Shown here one piece after another: positions 44,895-53,507 of a DNA stretch of 64,000 nucleotides. Positions within the stretch are counted from its first letter, which is position 1; every line of letters begins with the position of its first letter. This stretch comes from Burkholderiales bacterium (GTDB lineage: Bacteria; Pseudomonadota; Gammaproteobacteria; Burkholderiales; Burkholderiaceae_C). The stretch lies in contig JAFKGE010000030.1 in the NCBI GenBank assembly GCA_017307865.1, forward strand, positions 1 through 64,000. Reading direction: 5' to 3'. A program made the position numbers and the translations under genes. The notes under the pieces are model-generated. The model was not told the origin of the DNA and did no database searches. It worked only from the letters and a program-made list of their open reading frames with translations.

Positions 44895-46355
44895 ATGACC
44901 CGTTTCGCCCCCGCCTTCCTGATCCTGTCCTGGGTCGTCATGGGCTTCTCGTTCGCCTTCTGGGTGCCGCTGGCCTGGGACTGGTGGGGCGAAGGCGGGC
45001 GCAATCTGCGCATCTGGCTGGGCAGCTTCGGCCTGACCTTCTTCACCGGCCTGTGGCTGTGGTGGCGCACGCGCCGGCACTCGGCCGAGCTGACGGTGCG
45101 CGACGGCTTTCTGCTGGTCAACCTGGTGTGGCTGGTGCTGCCCGCCTACGCCGCCGTGCCGCTGTGGTTCACGGTGCCGGGCATCGGCGTGGTGCAGGCC
45201 TATTTCGAGGCCATGAGCGGGCTGACGGCCACCGGCGCCACCTCGCTGGCGGGGCTGGACGTGCTGGCCACCTCGATCAACATCTGGCGCTGCTTTCTGC
45301 AGCTGATCGGCGGGCTGGGCATCATGCTGCTGGCGCTGGCGGTGCTGCCCTTCCTGGGCCTGGGCGGCTTGCAGATCTTCAAGGCCGAAATGCCCGGGCC
45401 GATGAAGGATTCGCGCCTGACGCCGCGCATCGCCGAGACGGCGCGCGGCATGTGGGGCGTGTACTTCGTGCTGTCGATGGCCTGCCTGCTGGCCTACCGC
45501 TGGGGCGGCATGAGCTGGGCCGACGCCTTCATGCACATGTGCACCACGGTGGGGCTGGGCGGGCTGTCCTCGCACGACCAGAGCTTCGCCTTCTGGGCCT
45601 CGCCGCAGCTGGAGTGGACGGCGGTGCTCTTCATGGCGCTGGCCGGCGTCAGCTTTGCGCGCTACTTTTTGCTGTGGCAGCTGCGCTCGCTGGCGCCGCT
45701 GACGCGCGACGCCGAGGTGCGCGCCTATGTCACGGTGCTGCTGCTGGCCAGTGCCGGCGTGGCGGCGATGCTGGTCACGCACGACGTGTACGAAGACTTT
45801 CCCAGCGCCGTGCGGCACGCCGCGTTCCAGGTGGTGTCGGTGGCCACCACCACCGGCTACTCGATCGGCGACTACCTGACCTGGCCGACCTTCGTGCCGG
45901 TGCTGCTGCTGTTTCTGGGCAGCTTCGTGTCCTGCGCCGGGTCGACCGGTGGCGGCATCAAGATGGTGCGCATGCTGGTGCTGGTGCGGCTGGCGCAGCG
46001 CGAACTGCTGCGCATCCTGCACCCGCGCGTGGTGCATCCGGTGACGCTGGGCGGCGCGCGCATCGCCAACGACGTGGTGGCCACGGTGATGGCCTTCATG
46101 CTGATCTACGGCGGCGTCACCGTAGGCCTGACGATGGCGCTGCTGGCCTCGGGGCTGGACGTGGTGACGGCCTTCAGTGCCGTGATCGCCAACGTCAACA
46201 ACATCGGCCCCGGCATGGGCCGCATCGGCCCGGCCGGCAACTACGCCTCGTTCACCGACCCGCAGCTGGCGCTGTGCGCGCTGGCCATGGTGCTGGGGCG
46301 GCTGGAGCTGCTGTCGATGCTGGTGCTGTTCACGCCCGCGTTCTGGCGGCGGTAA
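44895..46355 (+). CDS. trkH: Trk potassium channel subunit TrkH
   Basis: The 486-residue membrane protein has the four pore-like segments of TrkH. These include YFEAMSGLTATGATSL, a TTVGLGG-type filter (MCTTVGLGGLSSHD), SVATTTGYSIGDY and FVSCAGSTGGGIKMVRML, plus ANVNNIGPGMGRIG. It conducts K+ with TrkA bound. The ATG at 44895 gives family length; the frame remains open upstream through the repeat and is not conserved there. Confidence 0.92.
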   Translation: MTRFAPAFLILSWVVMGFSFAFWVPLAWDWWGEGGRNLRIWLGSFGLTFFTGLWLWWRTRRHSAELTVRDGFLLVNLVWLVLPAYAAVPLWFTVPGIGVVQAYFEAMSGLTATGATSLAGLDVLATSINIWRCFLQLIGGLGIMLLALAVLPFLGLGGLQIFKAEMPGPMKDSRLTPRIAETARGMWGVYFVLSMACLLAYRWGGMSWADAFMHMCTTVGLGGLSSHDQSFAFWASPQLEWTAVLFMALAGVSFARYFLLWQLRSLAPLTRDAEVRAYVTVLLLASAGVAAMLVTHDVYEDFPSAVRHAAFQVVSVATTTGYSIGDYLTWPTFVPVLLLFLGSFVSCAGSTGGGIKMVRMLVLVRLAQRELLRILHPRVVHPVTLGGARIANDVVATVMAFMLIYGGVTVGLTMALLASGLDVVTAFSAVIANVNNIGPGMGRIGPAGNYASFTDPQLALCALAMVLGRLELLSMLVLFTPAFWRR

Positions 46356-46378
46356 CCCCGATCTGCTACGGTAGCCGC

Positions 46379-47053
46379 ATGACCGATCACCCGACCCCCG
46401 CCCACCTGGCCGCCACGCCGGCCATCGACCGCGACCATCCCGCCGTGCAGGCTTTCGCGCGCGAGCACGCACAAGGCGCCACCGAGCGCGAGCGCGCCGT
46501 CGCCTTGGTGCTGGCGGTGCGCGACGGCTTTCGCTACGACCCGTATCGCATCGACCTCTCGCCCCAGGGCATGCGCGCCAGCACGGTGCTGGCCCACGGC
46601 TACGGCTGGTGCGTGCCCAAGGCCACGCTGCTGGCGGCGGTGGCGCGCGCGGCCGGCATCCCGGCGCGGCTGGGCTTTGCCGACGTGCGCAACCACCTGT
46701 CGACCGAGCGCATGCGCCAGACCATGCAGACCGACCTGTTCATCTGGCACGGCTACACCGAGCTGTGGCTCGACGGCGCCTGGCGCAAGGCCACGCCGGC
46801 CTTCAACATCGAGCTGTGCGAGAAGTTCGGCCTGCTGCCGCTGGACTTCGACGGCGTGCACGACTCGATCTATCACGCCTTCGACGCCAGCGGCAAGCGG
46901 CACATGGAATACGTCCAGCAGCGCGGCGCCTTCGACGACCTGCCGCTGGATCGCATCGCCGCCGACTTCCACCGCGTCTACGGCGCCTGGATGCAGGGCA
47001 TGGGCGCACACAGCGACTTCGCGGCCGACGTGGCGCGCGAGACCGGCGCCTGA
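46379..47053 (+). CDS. transglutaminase-like domain protein
   Basis: The 224-residue protein has a papain-like transglutaminase core with candidate nucleophile Cys78 (HGYGWCVPKATLLAAVARAAG), a following ARLGFADVRNHL segment and His in WHGYTELWLDGAW. No signal peptide is present. Family members often act as cysteine proteases or peptide ligases; the substrate is unknown. It follows trkH by 23 bp. Confidence 0.8.
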   Translation: MTDHPTPAHLAATPAIDRDHPAVQAFAREHAQGATERERAVALVLAVRDGFRYDPYRIDLSPQGMRASTVLAHGYGWCVPKATLLAAVARAAGIPARLGFADVRNHLSTERMRQTMQTDLFIWHGYTELWLDGAWRKATPAFNIELCEKFGLLPLDFDGVHDSIYHAFDASGKRHMEYVQQRGAFDDLPLDRIAADFHRVYGAWMQGMGAHSDFAADVARETGA

Positions 47054-47060
47054 ACGGCGC

Positions 47061-48233
47061 TCACAGTCGCACCGGCGGCACGCTGCCCAGCAGCCGAATC
47101 AAGTCCTGCTGGCGCACGGCGCCGGTCTTGGCGAAGATGGCCGACAGCTGGCTGCGCACGGTGCCGAGCTTGATGCCCAGTTGCGCCGCCATGTCGGCCG
47201 GCGTGCTGCCGCGCAGCAGCAGGGGCAAGAGGCGCGCCTCGGCCGCGCTCAGGGCGAAGGTGCGCATGACGAAGTCCAGCGCCGACTCGGTCAGTTGGGC
47301 ATAGCGCGTCAGCAGCAGCATGCACGCGCCGGGCTGCGCCGCGGCCGCGCCCACGGGCAGGGCCAGCGCCATCAGCACCGGCCGCGCGCCGCCCAGCACC
47401 CCGCCGCCGCCCTGGCCGCGGAGGCCCTCGTGCACCAGCGGGCCCAGCGGCTCGTGCCCCGCCACGCGCGCGGGCAGGCTGCCCAGCCAGCGCGCCAGCC
47501 TGGGCTCGGCCACCATGTCGCGCGCGCTGCGGTTGGCATGCAGCACGGCCGCGTCGGGGCCGAGCATGACGACGCCGAACTCGAAGGCGTCGAGAAAGCG
47601 GTGCAGCAGCATCACCTGGTCGGCCAGCCGGCGGTGCGACCAGTGCAGGTCGAACGCGCGCAGGAGGTGCGGGTAGCAGGCCCGCAGACGTTGCACGTCC
47701 TGCGCGCTGAAGTCGTCCTGATCCGGGCGGCGAAACAGGCTCAGGTGCGAGGCCGGCGCCATGCCGGGCACGCTGCCGTCGGACACCACGCAGGCCAGCA
47801 GGTGCTCGGCCGGCAGGGTACTCAGGTATTCACGGTAGTAGCGGCTGGCGCGCAGCGCCGCCGGCGCGACGATGTCGCTGCCGCGCCGGATGACGCCGTG
47901 CCGAAACAGCCCCTGCGCGATGCCCTGCGCCAGCCAGGGGTCGTGTTGCCACCAGTGGTCCGAAAAGGCCCGCGCGGCCGCTTCCGTCTGGTTCCAGGCG
48001 GCATAGAAACTCTGGTCGCGCTGGCCCTGGCCGGCGGCCACCAGCAGCGCGATGTGGGCGTCGAACTCGTGCGCCAGCACGCGCAGCGCCTCGGGCCAGG
48101 CGTCGTCGCGCCCCACCGCGCCATACAGCGCGGTCTGCACGCGCTCGAGCGCGGCCAGCGACAGCGCCCCCCCTTCCAGCGGCGCGCCGACCCGCCGCAC
48201 CCACGCGCGCTCGACGACTTCATCCTCGGCCAT
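47061..48233 (-). CDS. LuxR-family transcriptional regulator
   Basis: The 390-residue protein ends in a LuxR/NarL winged helix (LSAAEARLLPLLLRGSTPADMAAQLGIKLGTVRSQL, in part). The N-terminal ~300 residues carry no recognisable response-regulator phosphoacceptor and resemble the PAS/GAF-like sensory region of solitary LuxR proteins. The start at 48233 gives MAEDEVVERAWV. It is convergent with the transglutaminase gene and upstream of the amidase-met genes, which read the same way; a link to them is not shown by the sequence. Confidence 0.75.
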   Translation of the reverse strand: MAEDEVVERAWVRRVGAPLEGGALSLAALERVQTALYGAVGRDDAWPEALRVLAHEFDAHIALLVAAGQGQRDQSFYAAWNQTEAAARAFSDHWWQHDPWLAQGIAQGLFRHGVIRRGSDIVAPAALRASRYYREYLSTLPAEHLLACVVSDGSVPGMAPASHLSLFRRPDQDDFSAQDVQRLRACYPHLLRAFDLHWSHRRLADQVMLLHRFLDAFEFGVVMLGPDAAVLHANRSARDMVAEPRLARWLGSLPARVAGHEPLGPLVHEGLRGQGGGGVLGGARPVLMALALPVGAAAAQPGACMLLLTRYAQLTESALDFVMRTFALSAAEARLLPLLLRGSTPADMAAQLGIKLGTVRSQLSAIFAKTGAVRQQDLIRLLGSVPPVRL

Positions 48234-48372
48234 GTGTCCCTCGCTCTTCCCCGGCTCGATTCAGACCGGTAAGCAATTGTGCCGCGACGGCGAGCGCCCG
48301 CTGACGCTGGGCGCCGGGTTTCGGGATCAAGTGTGAAATATGCCTCCAGCCCGCGTGGGCTGGGCGCAATAC

Positions 48373-48421
48373 GCTATATCAATGATAGTTTCTGGCGCAC
48401 GACATGCGCCACGGCGCCGGT
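48373..48421 (+). repeat. Family B repeat, degenerate
   Basis: TATATCAATGATAGTTTCTGG and a TGGCGCA...TGCGCCA dyad recall family B but the core arms are altered. It fills the gap between the LuxR gene and the end of the amidase gene. Confidence 0.4.
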
Positions 48422-49774
48422 TCAGGCCGCGAGGATCGGCTCCACCGCCGCGCCCAGCGCCAGGATCTCGCGGTCGCGCCCGCCCAGTCCCGCCAGCATC
48501 AGCCCCACGGGCGCCTGCCCCGGCGCGTGGCAGGGCAGCGACAGCGCGCAGCCGTCCAGGAAGTTGATCAGCGTGGGGTTGCGCAGGATCAGGCTGTTGG
48601 CGGCGAAGTAGGCCGCGTCGCTGGCCTGCAGCTCGGCGATGGGCGGGGCGACCACCGGCACGGTGGGCAGGGCCAGGGCGTCGAAGCCGTCGATGCGCGC
48701 CTGCACCTGGGCGATCCAGCGCCGGCGCGCGGCCACCAGGTCGATGTAGTCGGCCACGTTCATGGCCTCGGCGCCGCGGATGCGGCTGGCCACGCGCGGG
48801 TCATAGTCGGCGGCGTGCTCGGCCAGCCGCGCGCGGTGCCAGGCCCAGGCCTCGGCGGCGGTCAGGCTGCCGCGCGCGTTCAGCGCCGCGAACTCGGCGA
48901 ACTCGGGCACCGCCAGGCGGGTGATGCGCGCGCCGGCGGCCGACAGGCGCGCCAGCGCGCGCTCGAAGGCGGCGGCAACAAAGGCGTCCAGGCCGTCGAG
49001 CACCAGCGTCTCGGGCACCGCCAGGCGGGCGCCGGCCAGCTCGCGCGCGGCGGGCGCGGGCACCGGCTGGCCGGCCAGGATGGCGTCGGTGATGACGCAG
49101 CAGCGCACGCTGGCGCCCAGCGGGCCGACCGAGTCGAGCGAGGTGGACAGCGGCAGCGCGCCCTCGCGCGGCACGCGCCGCTGCGTGGGCTTGAAGCCGG
49201 TGAGCCCGCACAGCGCCGAGGGGATGCGCACCGAGCCGCCGGTGTCGGTGCCGATGGCCACCGCCGCCATGCCGTCGCTGACCGACACCGCCGCGCCGCT
49301 GCTGGAGCCGCCCGGAATGCGGCGCGTGGCGCGGTCCCAGGGGTTGGCCGGCGTGCCCCAGTGCGGGTTGAGGCCCAGGCCCGAGAAGGCGAACTCGCTC
49401 AGGTTGGTGCGCCCGACCATCACCGCGCCAGCGGCGATCAGGCGCTCGACCACGGGCGCGTTGCGGCTGGCGGGCGCGGCGCCGCGCAGCACGGCCGAGC
49501 CGGCGGTGGTGACCTCGCCGGCAACGTCGAACAGGTCCTTGATGGAGACCGGGATGCCCTCCAGCGGCGAGCGCACGATGCCGGCGGCGCGCAGCAGATC
49601 GCTGGCGCGGGCGGCGGCGCGCGCGCGCTCGATGGCGACGTGGGTGAACACGCGCGCGCCTTCGCCGGCGGCGTCGTGCGCGCGCGCCAGCGCCGCTTCA
49701 AGCAGGTCCTCGGCGGTGCGGGTGCCGGCCGCCAGCTGGGCGGCGAGTTGTTCGAGGGTGGGCAGGTTGATCAT
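48422..49774 (-). CDS. amidase
   Basis: The 450-residue amidase-signature enzyme has the Ser-Ser-Lys triad: Lys in PVSIKDLFDV and the Gly/Ser-rich GGSSSGAAVSVSDGM and GTDTGGSVRIPS segments. It hydrolyses an amide or ester; the specificity is unknown, and it is not clearly GatA, since no gatB/gatC neighbour is present. Its ATG lies directly against a family B repeat and has no recognisable ribosome binding site. Confidence 0.85.
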   Translation of the reverse strand: MINLPTLEQLAAQLAAGTRTAEDLLEAALARAHDAAGEGARVFTHVAIERARAAARASDLLRAAGIVRSPLEGIPVSIKDLFDVAGEVTTAGSAVLRGAAPASRNAPVVERLIAAGAVMVGRTNLSEFAFSGLGLNPHWGTPANPWDRATRRIPGGSSSGAAVSVSDGMAAVAIGTDTGGSVRIPSALCGLTGFKPTQRRVPREGALPLSTSLDSVGPLGASVRCCVITDAILAGQPVPAPAARELAGARLAVPETLVLDGLDAFVAAAFERALARLSAAGARITRLAVPEFAEFAALNARGSLTAAEAWAWHRARLAEHAADYDPRVASRIRGAEAMNVADYIDLVAARRRWIAQVQARIDGFDALALPTVPVVAPPIAELQASDAAYFAANSLILRNPTLINFLDGCALSLPCHAPGQAPVGLMLAGLGGRDREILALGAAVEPILAA

Positions 49775-49775
49775 G

Positions 49776-49832
49776 TTTTGATAGCTGCTCGCGCTTGATT
49801 GATGAGCATTGCAGGCTGATTTGGCTTGAAAT
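49776..49832 (+). repeat. Family B repeat before the amidase start
   Basis: TTTTGATAGCTGCTCGCGCTTG, GATGAGCATTGCAGGC and GATTTGGCTTGAAAT form a copy with a weakened second arm. It abuts the amidase ATG (minus strand) and the metW stop. Confidence 0.7.
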
Positions 49833-50414
49833 CTAGCGTTGCAGCTTGAACACCGCCGTGCCGGCCAGCAGGTTGGGCCAGCGGCGCACCACGCGCTGCT
49901 CGTCCAGGCCGAAGGCGTCCAGCAGCTTCAGGCCGTTCTTTTCGGCCAGCACCTCGAAGTCCTTGAAGGTGCCGACGCGGATGTTGGGCGTGTCGTACCA
50001 CTGGTAGGGCAGGCGCGCCGTCACCGGCATGCGCCCGCGCAGCACCGACAGGCGGTTGGCCCAGTGCGCGAAGTTGGGAAAGGCGATGATGCCCACGCGG
50101 CCCACGCGCGCGGTCTCGCGCAGCATGACCTCGGCGTTGCGCAGGTGCTGCAGGGTGTTGATCTGCAGCACCACGTCGAAGCTCTGGTCGGCAAAGGACG
50201 TCAGGCCCTGGTGCAGGTTGACCTGCAGCACGTTGACGCCGCGGCGCACGCAGGCCAGCACGTTGGCGTCGTCGATGTCGATGCCGTAGCCGGTGCAGCC
50301 CTTGTCCCGCGTCAGCTGCTGCAGCAGCGCGCCGTCGCCACAACCCAGGTCGAGCACGTGGCTGCCGGCGGGCACCAGCTCGGCGATGGTGTTCAGCAGT
50401 TGCAAGTCGCTCAT
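49833..50414 (-). CDS. metW: methionine biosynthesis protein MetW
   Basis: The 193-residue methyltransferase-like protein has a class I SAM-binding motif ([16 protein letters not shown]) and matches MetW in length and ending. MetW partners MetX and is needed for full homoserine O-acyltransferase activity in betaproteobacteria. Its ATG overlaps the metX stop (ATGA), so the two are translated together, and both are under the riboswitch upstream of metX. Confidence 0.92.
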   Translation of the reverse strand: MSDLQLLNTIAELVPAGSHVLDLGCGDGALLQQLTRDKGCTGYGIDIDDANVLACVRRGVNVLQVNLHQGLTSFADQSFDVVLQINTLQHLRNAEVMLRETARVGRVGIIAFPNFAHWANRLSVLRGRMPVTARLPYQWYDTPNIRVGTFKDFEVLAEKNGLKLLDAFGLDEQRVVRRWPNLLAGTAVFKLQR

Positions 50415-51553
50415 GCCCGTGCTCCCGCAATGCTTTCAAAATAAGAGCGCACGACGCCCATGTAACGCGGATCATCCAGCAAGAACGCATCGTGTCCGTG
50501 GGGCGCGTCGATCTCGGCGTAGCTGACGGCGCGGCGGTTTTCGAGCAGCGCCTTGACGATCTCGCGCGAGCGCGCGGGGGCGAAGCGCCAGTCGGTCGAA
50601 AAGCTCACCAGCAAGAATTTGCTTTGCGCGCGCGCCAGCGCCCGCGTCAGGTCGCCGCCAAAGGCGCGCGCGGGGTCGAAGTAGTCGAGCGCGCGCGTGA
50701 TCAGCAGGTAGGTGTTGGCGTCGAAGTACTGGCTGAACTTGTCGCCCTGGTAGCGCAGGTAGCTCTCGATCTGGAACTCCACGTCCTGCGTGCTGTAGCG
50801 ATAACCGCTGGCGTGCTGGGTGACGGCCTCGCGCAACTCGCGGCCAAATTTTTCATTCATCACGTCATCCGACAAATACGTGATGTGGCCGATCATGCGG
50901 GCGATGCGCAGGCCGCGCTGGGGCAGCACGCCGTGCTCGTAGAAGTGGCCGCCGTGAAAGTCGGGGTCGGTGACGATGGCGCGGCGCGCCACCTCGTTGA
51001 AGGCGATGTTCTCGGCGCTCAGGTTGGGCGCGCTGGCCACCACCACGGCGTGGCGCACGCGCTGTGGATACTGCAGCGTCCAGCTGAGCGCCTGCATGCC
51101 GCCCAGGCTGCCGCCCATCACGGCGGCCAGTTGCCGCACGCCCAGCTCGTCCAGCAGGCGCGCCTGCGCATCGACCCAGTCTTCCACCGTCACGACCGGA
51201 AAGTCGGCGCCGTAGATGCGGCCGGTGTCGGGGTTGACGTGCATGGGCCCGGTGGAGCCGAAGCACGAGCCCAGGTTGTTGATGCCGATGACGAAGAAGC
51301 GCTCGGTGTCGACCGGCTTGCCGGGGCCGATCATGTTGTCCCACCAGCCCTCGCTCTTGTCCTGCCCGGCGTAGCAGCCGGCCACGTGGTGCGAGGCGTT
51401 GAGCGCGTGGCAGATCAGCACCGCGTTGTCGCGCGCGGCGTTGAGCTGGCCGTAGGTCTCGTAGCTGAGGTCGTAGCCGCGGATCGAGGCGCCGCTTTGC
51501 AGCGGCAGCGGGACCTCGAAGTGCAGGCTGTGCGGCTGGACAATGAAGGACAT
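50411..51553 (-). CDS. metX: homoserine O-acyltransferase MetX
   Basis: The 380-residue alpha/beta-hydrolase fold enzyme has the nucleophile Ser149 in [12 protein letters not shown], with Asp in [13 protein letters not shown] and His in [12 protein letters not shown] near the C-terminus completing the triad. It transfers an acyl group (acetyl or succinyl) to homoserine in the first committed step to methionine. The start at 51553 gives the expected N-terminus. It lies immediately after an intrinsic terminator and a SAM-II riboswitch, with no visible Shine-Dalgarno. Confidence 0.93.
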   Translation of the reverse strand: MSFIVQPHSLHFEVPLPLQSGASIRGYDLSYETYGQLNAARDNAVLICHALNASHHVAGCYAGQDKSEGWWDNMIGPGKPVDTERFFVIGINNLGSCFGSTGPMHVNPDTGRIYGADFPVVTVEDWVDAQARLLDELGVRQLAAVMGGSLGGMQALSWTLQYPQRVRHAVVVASAPNLSAENIAFNEVARRAIVTDPDFHGGHFYEHGVLPQRGLRIARMIGHITYLSDDVMNEKFGRELREAVTQHASGYRYSTQDVEFQIESYLRYQGDKFSQYFDANTYLLITRALDYFDPARAFGGDLTRALARAQSKFLLVSFSTDWRFAPARSREIVKALLENRRAVSYAEIDAPHGHDAFLLDDPRYMGVVRSYFESIAGARA

Positions 51554-51554
51554 G

Positions 51555-51592
51555 AAAAAACCCGGCTCGCCAAAGAGGCGGAAAGCCGGGGT
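51555..51592 (-). terminator. intrinsic terminator in the metX leader
   Basis: On the minus strand the stem CCCGGCT/AGCCGGG, extended by an inner CGCC/GGCG pair with loop TCTTT, is followed by six T. The T-run ends one base before the metX ATG, so it can stop transcription before the coding region. Confidence 0.8.
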
Positions 51593-51601
51593 TTGCGCTT
51601 G

Positions 51602-51657
51602 TCCGTCTTTAGCTGCATTTGTAAAAGCGCCCGCAAGCAGGAAGCAAATCGGCGCTG
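51602..51657 (-). promoter_or_regulatory. SAM-II riboswitch
   Basis: The minus strand carries GCGCCGATTT at the 5' side, AGCGCC/GGCGCT as stem P1, a pyrimidine-rich loop with CTGC able to pair with the later GCAG (pseudoknot), and the conserved 3' block AAATGCAGCTAAAG. This matches the SAM-II (SAM-alpha) consensus that controls metX/metA. It lies between a promoter and a terminator upstream of metX, consistent with S-adenosylmethionine shutting off metXW by transcription termination. Confidence 0.85.
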
Positions 51658-51666
51658 TGAGAGCCC

Positions 51667-51696
51667 AGTATAGCGCCGCGCCGACGGCCCTCGCAA
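51667..51696 (-). promoter_or_regulatory. metX promoter
   Basis: Minus strand: -35 TTGCGA (51691-51696) and -10 TATACT (51667-51672) with 18-bp spacing; transcription would begin near 51660, just before the SAM-II aptamer. Confidence 0.65.
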
Positions 51697-51869
51697 TGTC
51701 CGGATGGGCGGCATGGCGAAGCGCCGATTCGCCGCCGCGGGCGCGGCGAATGTAGCGGCGATGTCACACTGCACCGAGCAGGCGTTCAGGCACGGCGCGC
51801 ACGGGAATCGCTCGCCGCCCCGCGCCCAAACGAATATCCGACTGATTTCAAGGGTTGATTTTTTCCTGC

Positions 51870-51898
51870 TTGACGGCGGGATTTCTGACGCATAATCG
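51870..51898 (+). promoter_or_regulatory. promoter of the RNA-binding protein gene
   Basis: TTGACG (51870-51875) with CATAAT (51891-51896, 15-bp spacing) or TAATCG (51893-51898, 17-bp spacing). A start near 51905 would leave a leader of about 150 nt before the ATG at 52059. Confidence 0.5.
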
Positions 51899-52058
51899 CG
51901 CGGGTGTGCACCCTGCACACATTCCCAAACATTCAACCCTTGTTTGACCCTGCGGTGAAAGCAGTCAGTTTCCCTTCGCTCTCAGCCTTGAGCAGCTTCG
52001 TCGAAGGCGTTTTGCGGACTCCATCGCGTTTTCATTGTTCTTGAGGAGTCCCAGTTCG

Positions 52059-52574
52059 ATGGGCAACAAACTTTACGTCGGCAACCTGCCGTATTCCGTG
52101 CGTGACCAGGATCTCGAGCAGGCGTTCAGCCAGTTCGGGGCGGTCAGCAGCGCCAAGGTCATGATGGAGCGCGACACCGGCCGCTCCAAGGGCTTCGGCT
52201 TTGTCGAGATGGGCAGCGACGCCGAGGCGCAGGCCGCCATCGACGGCATGAACGGCCAGTCGCTGGGCGGCCGCAACGTGGTCGTCAACGAAGCGCGCCC
52301 GATGGAGCCGCGTCCCCCCCGCAGCGGTGGCGGCGGCTACGGCGGCGGCGGTGGCGGCGGCGGTGGCGGCTATGGTGGTGGCGGCGGCGGCTACGGCGGC
52401 GGACGCCGCGAAGGTGGCTACGGTGGCGGTGGCGGTGCGCCGCGTGAAGGCGGCTACGGCGGTGGACGCCGCGAAGGCGGTGGCGGCCACGACGGCGGCT
52501 TTCGCAGCCCCTACGGCAGCGGCCCGCGCGGCGGTGGCCGCCGTGACGGCGGTGGCGGTCGCGACGACTATTGA
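52059..52574 (+). CDS. glycine-rich RRM RNA-binding protein
   Basis: The 171-residue protein has an N-terminal RRM (KLYVGNLPYSV as RNP2, SKGFGFVEM as RNP1, residues ~3-80). A long Gly/Tyr/Arg tail of repeated GGYGGG and GGRREGG units (~90-171) follows. This is the bacterial cold-shock-type RNA-binding protein seen in cyanobacteria and betaproteobacteria. The tail should be disordered and may promote condensation or RNA binding. GAGGAG precedes the ATG. A long leader and a strong terminator flank it, so it is monocistronic. Confidence 0.88.
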   Translation: MGNKLYVGNLPYSVRDQDLEQAFSQFGAVSSAKVMMERDTGRSKGFGFVEMGSDAEAQAAIDGMNGQSLGGRNVVVNEARPMEPRPPRSGGGGYGGGGGGGGGGYGGGGGGYGGGRREGGYGGGGGAPREGGYGGGRREGGGGHDGGFRSPYGSGPRGGGRRDGGGGRDDY

Positions 52575-52610
52575 TCGTCCAACCGATCCGGCTTGGCCGT
52601 GATTGAACCA

Positions 52611-52635
52611 AGGGCTCCTGCGGGAGCCCTTTTTC
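52611..52635 (+). terminator. terminator of the RNA-binding protein gene
   Basis: GGGCTCC-TGCG-GGAGCCC followed by five T, 37 bp after the stop codon; a classic intrinsic terminator. Confidence 0.85.
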
Positions 52636-52641
52636 ATGGTT

Positions 52642-53436
52642 TCATGGCTCCCCGCCGGCCCCCTGCCGCGCCTTGCGCGGGCGCCCCGCCAGCACGCGGT
52701 CGAACAGCGCGTTGGGCAGCAGGCGCAGCAGTTTGGCCGCCACGCCCATGGGCCAGGGGATGACGCGGTAGCTGGCGCCCTTGGCAATGACGCGCTGGGC
52801 GCGCCGGGCAAAGGCCTCGGGCGTCATCAGAAAGGGCATGGCGTAGCGGTTGCCGCGCGTGAGCGGCGTGTCGACGAAGCCGGGCAGCAGGGTGACCACG
52901 CGCACGCCGCTGCCGCGCAGCTCGCCGCGCAGGCTTTCGCAATAGGCGATGACGGCCGCCTTGCTGGCGCAGTAGGCGCCGTGGCCCGGCAGGCCGCGGA
53001 TGCCGGCCACGCTGGCGATGCCCACCAGGGTGCCGCTACCGCGCCGGCGCATGGGCGCGATGAAGGGCTGAAAGCTGGCCGCCAGGCCCAGGTTGTTGGT
53101 GGCGAAGATGCGCGTCATGACTTGAAGGTCGCCGCGCTCGGCGGTGTCCACGCCGATGCTGATGCCGGCACTGGCGATCACCACGTCGGGCACGCCCTGC
53201 TGCGCCAGGCAGGCCTGGCCGGCGGCGACGATGGCGTCCACCTGCGCCACGTCGGCCCCATACACGCGCCAGCGCTCGCCGGGCCAGCCCTGGGCCTGGG
53301 CCCAGGCCGTCAGTTCGGCCGCGCGGCGCCCCACCAGGGCCAGGCGCCAGCCTTCCTGCGCGTAGCGCCGGGCCAGGGCCTGGCCGATGCCGCTGGAGGC
53401 GCCGGTGATGAAGACCAGTCCTCGCGCAACGCTCAC
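52642..53436 (-). CDS. SDR-family oxidoreductase
   Basis: The 264-residue SDR has LVFITGASSGIGQALARR, the variant IASAGIS in place of NNAG, catalytic Ser in GIASVAGIRG and YCASKAAV (Tyr-x3-Lys). It resembles the DltE/SDR7-like group. The substrate is unknown. Its start is GTG 53436, provided with a GGAGGG ribosome binding site by a family E repeat. It follows lptC where lptA would be expected, so it appears to have been inserted into the LPS gene order. Confidence 0.82.
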   Translation of the reverse strand: MSVARGLVFITGASSGIGQALARRYAQEGWRLALVGRRAAELTAWAQAQGWPGERWRVYGADVAQVDAIVAAGQACLAQQGVPDVVIASAGISIGVDTAERGDLQVMTRIFATNNLGLAASFQPFIAPMRRRGSGTLVGIASVAGIRGLPGHGAYCASKAAVIAYCESLRGELRGSGVRVVTLLPGFVDTPLTRGNRYAMPFLMTPEAFARRAQRVIAKGASYRVIPWPMGVAAKLLRLLPNALFDRVLAGRPRKARQGAGGEP

Positions 53437-53497
53437 TGGATGACCCTCCGCGCTGCGCGCTGCGGGATTCGCGCTTGGGAGCGGCCCGGCGCGCTCA
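53434..53497 (-). repeat. Family E repeat (copy 2), carries RBS and GTG start
   Basis: Minus strand: ATGAGCGCGCCGGGCCGCTC, CCAAGC, a GCGC-rich dyad, then GGAGGGTCATCCAGTGAGCG. The final GTG is the start codon of the SDR gene. Aligns over its whole length with the copy at 31736. Confidence 0.75.
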
Positions 53498-53507
53498 TGC
53501 CCTGCCT

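Noticed and set aside
44792..47053. 753-codon frame ending in the transglutaminase-like protein
   Set aside because: Only the part from 46379 is conserved; the upstream part is a trkH shadow and repeat DNA.
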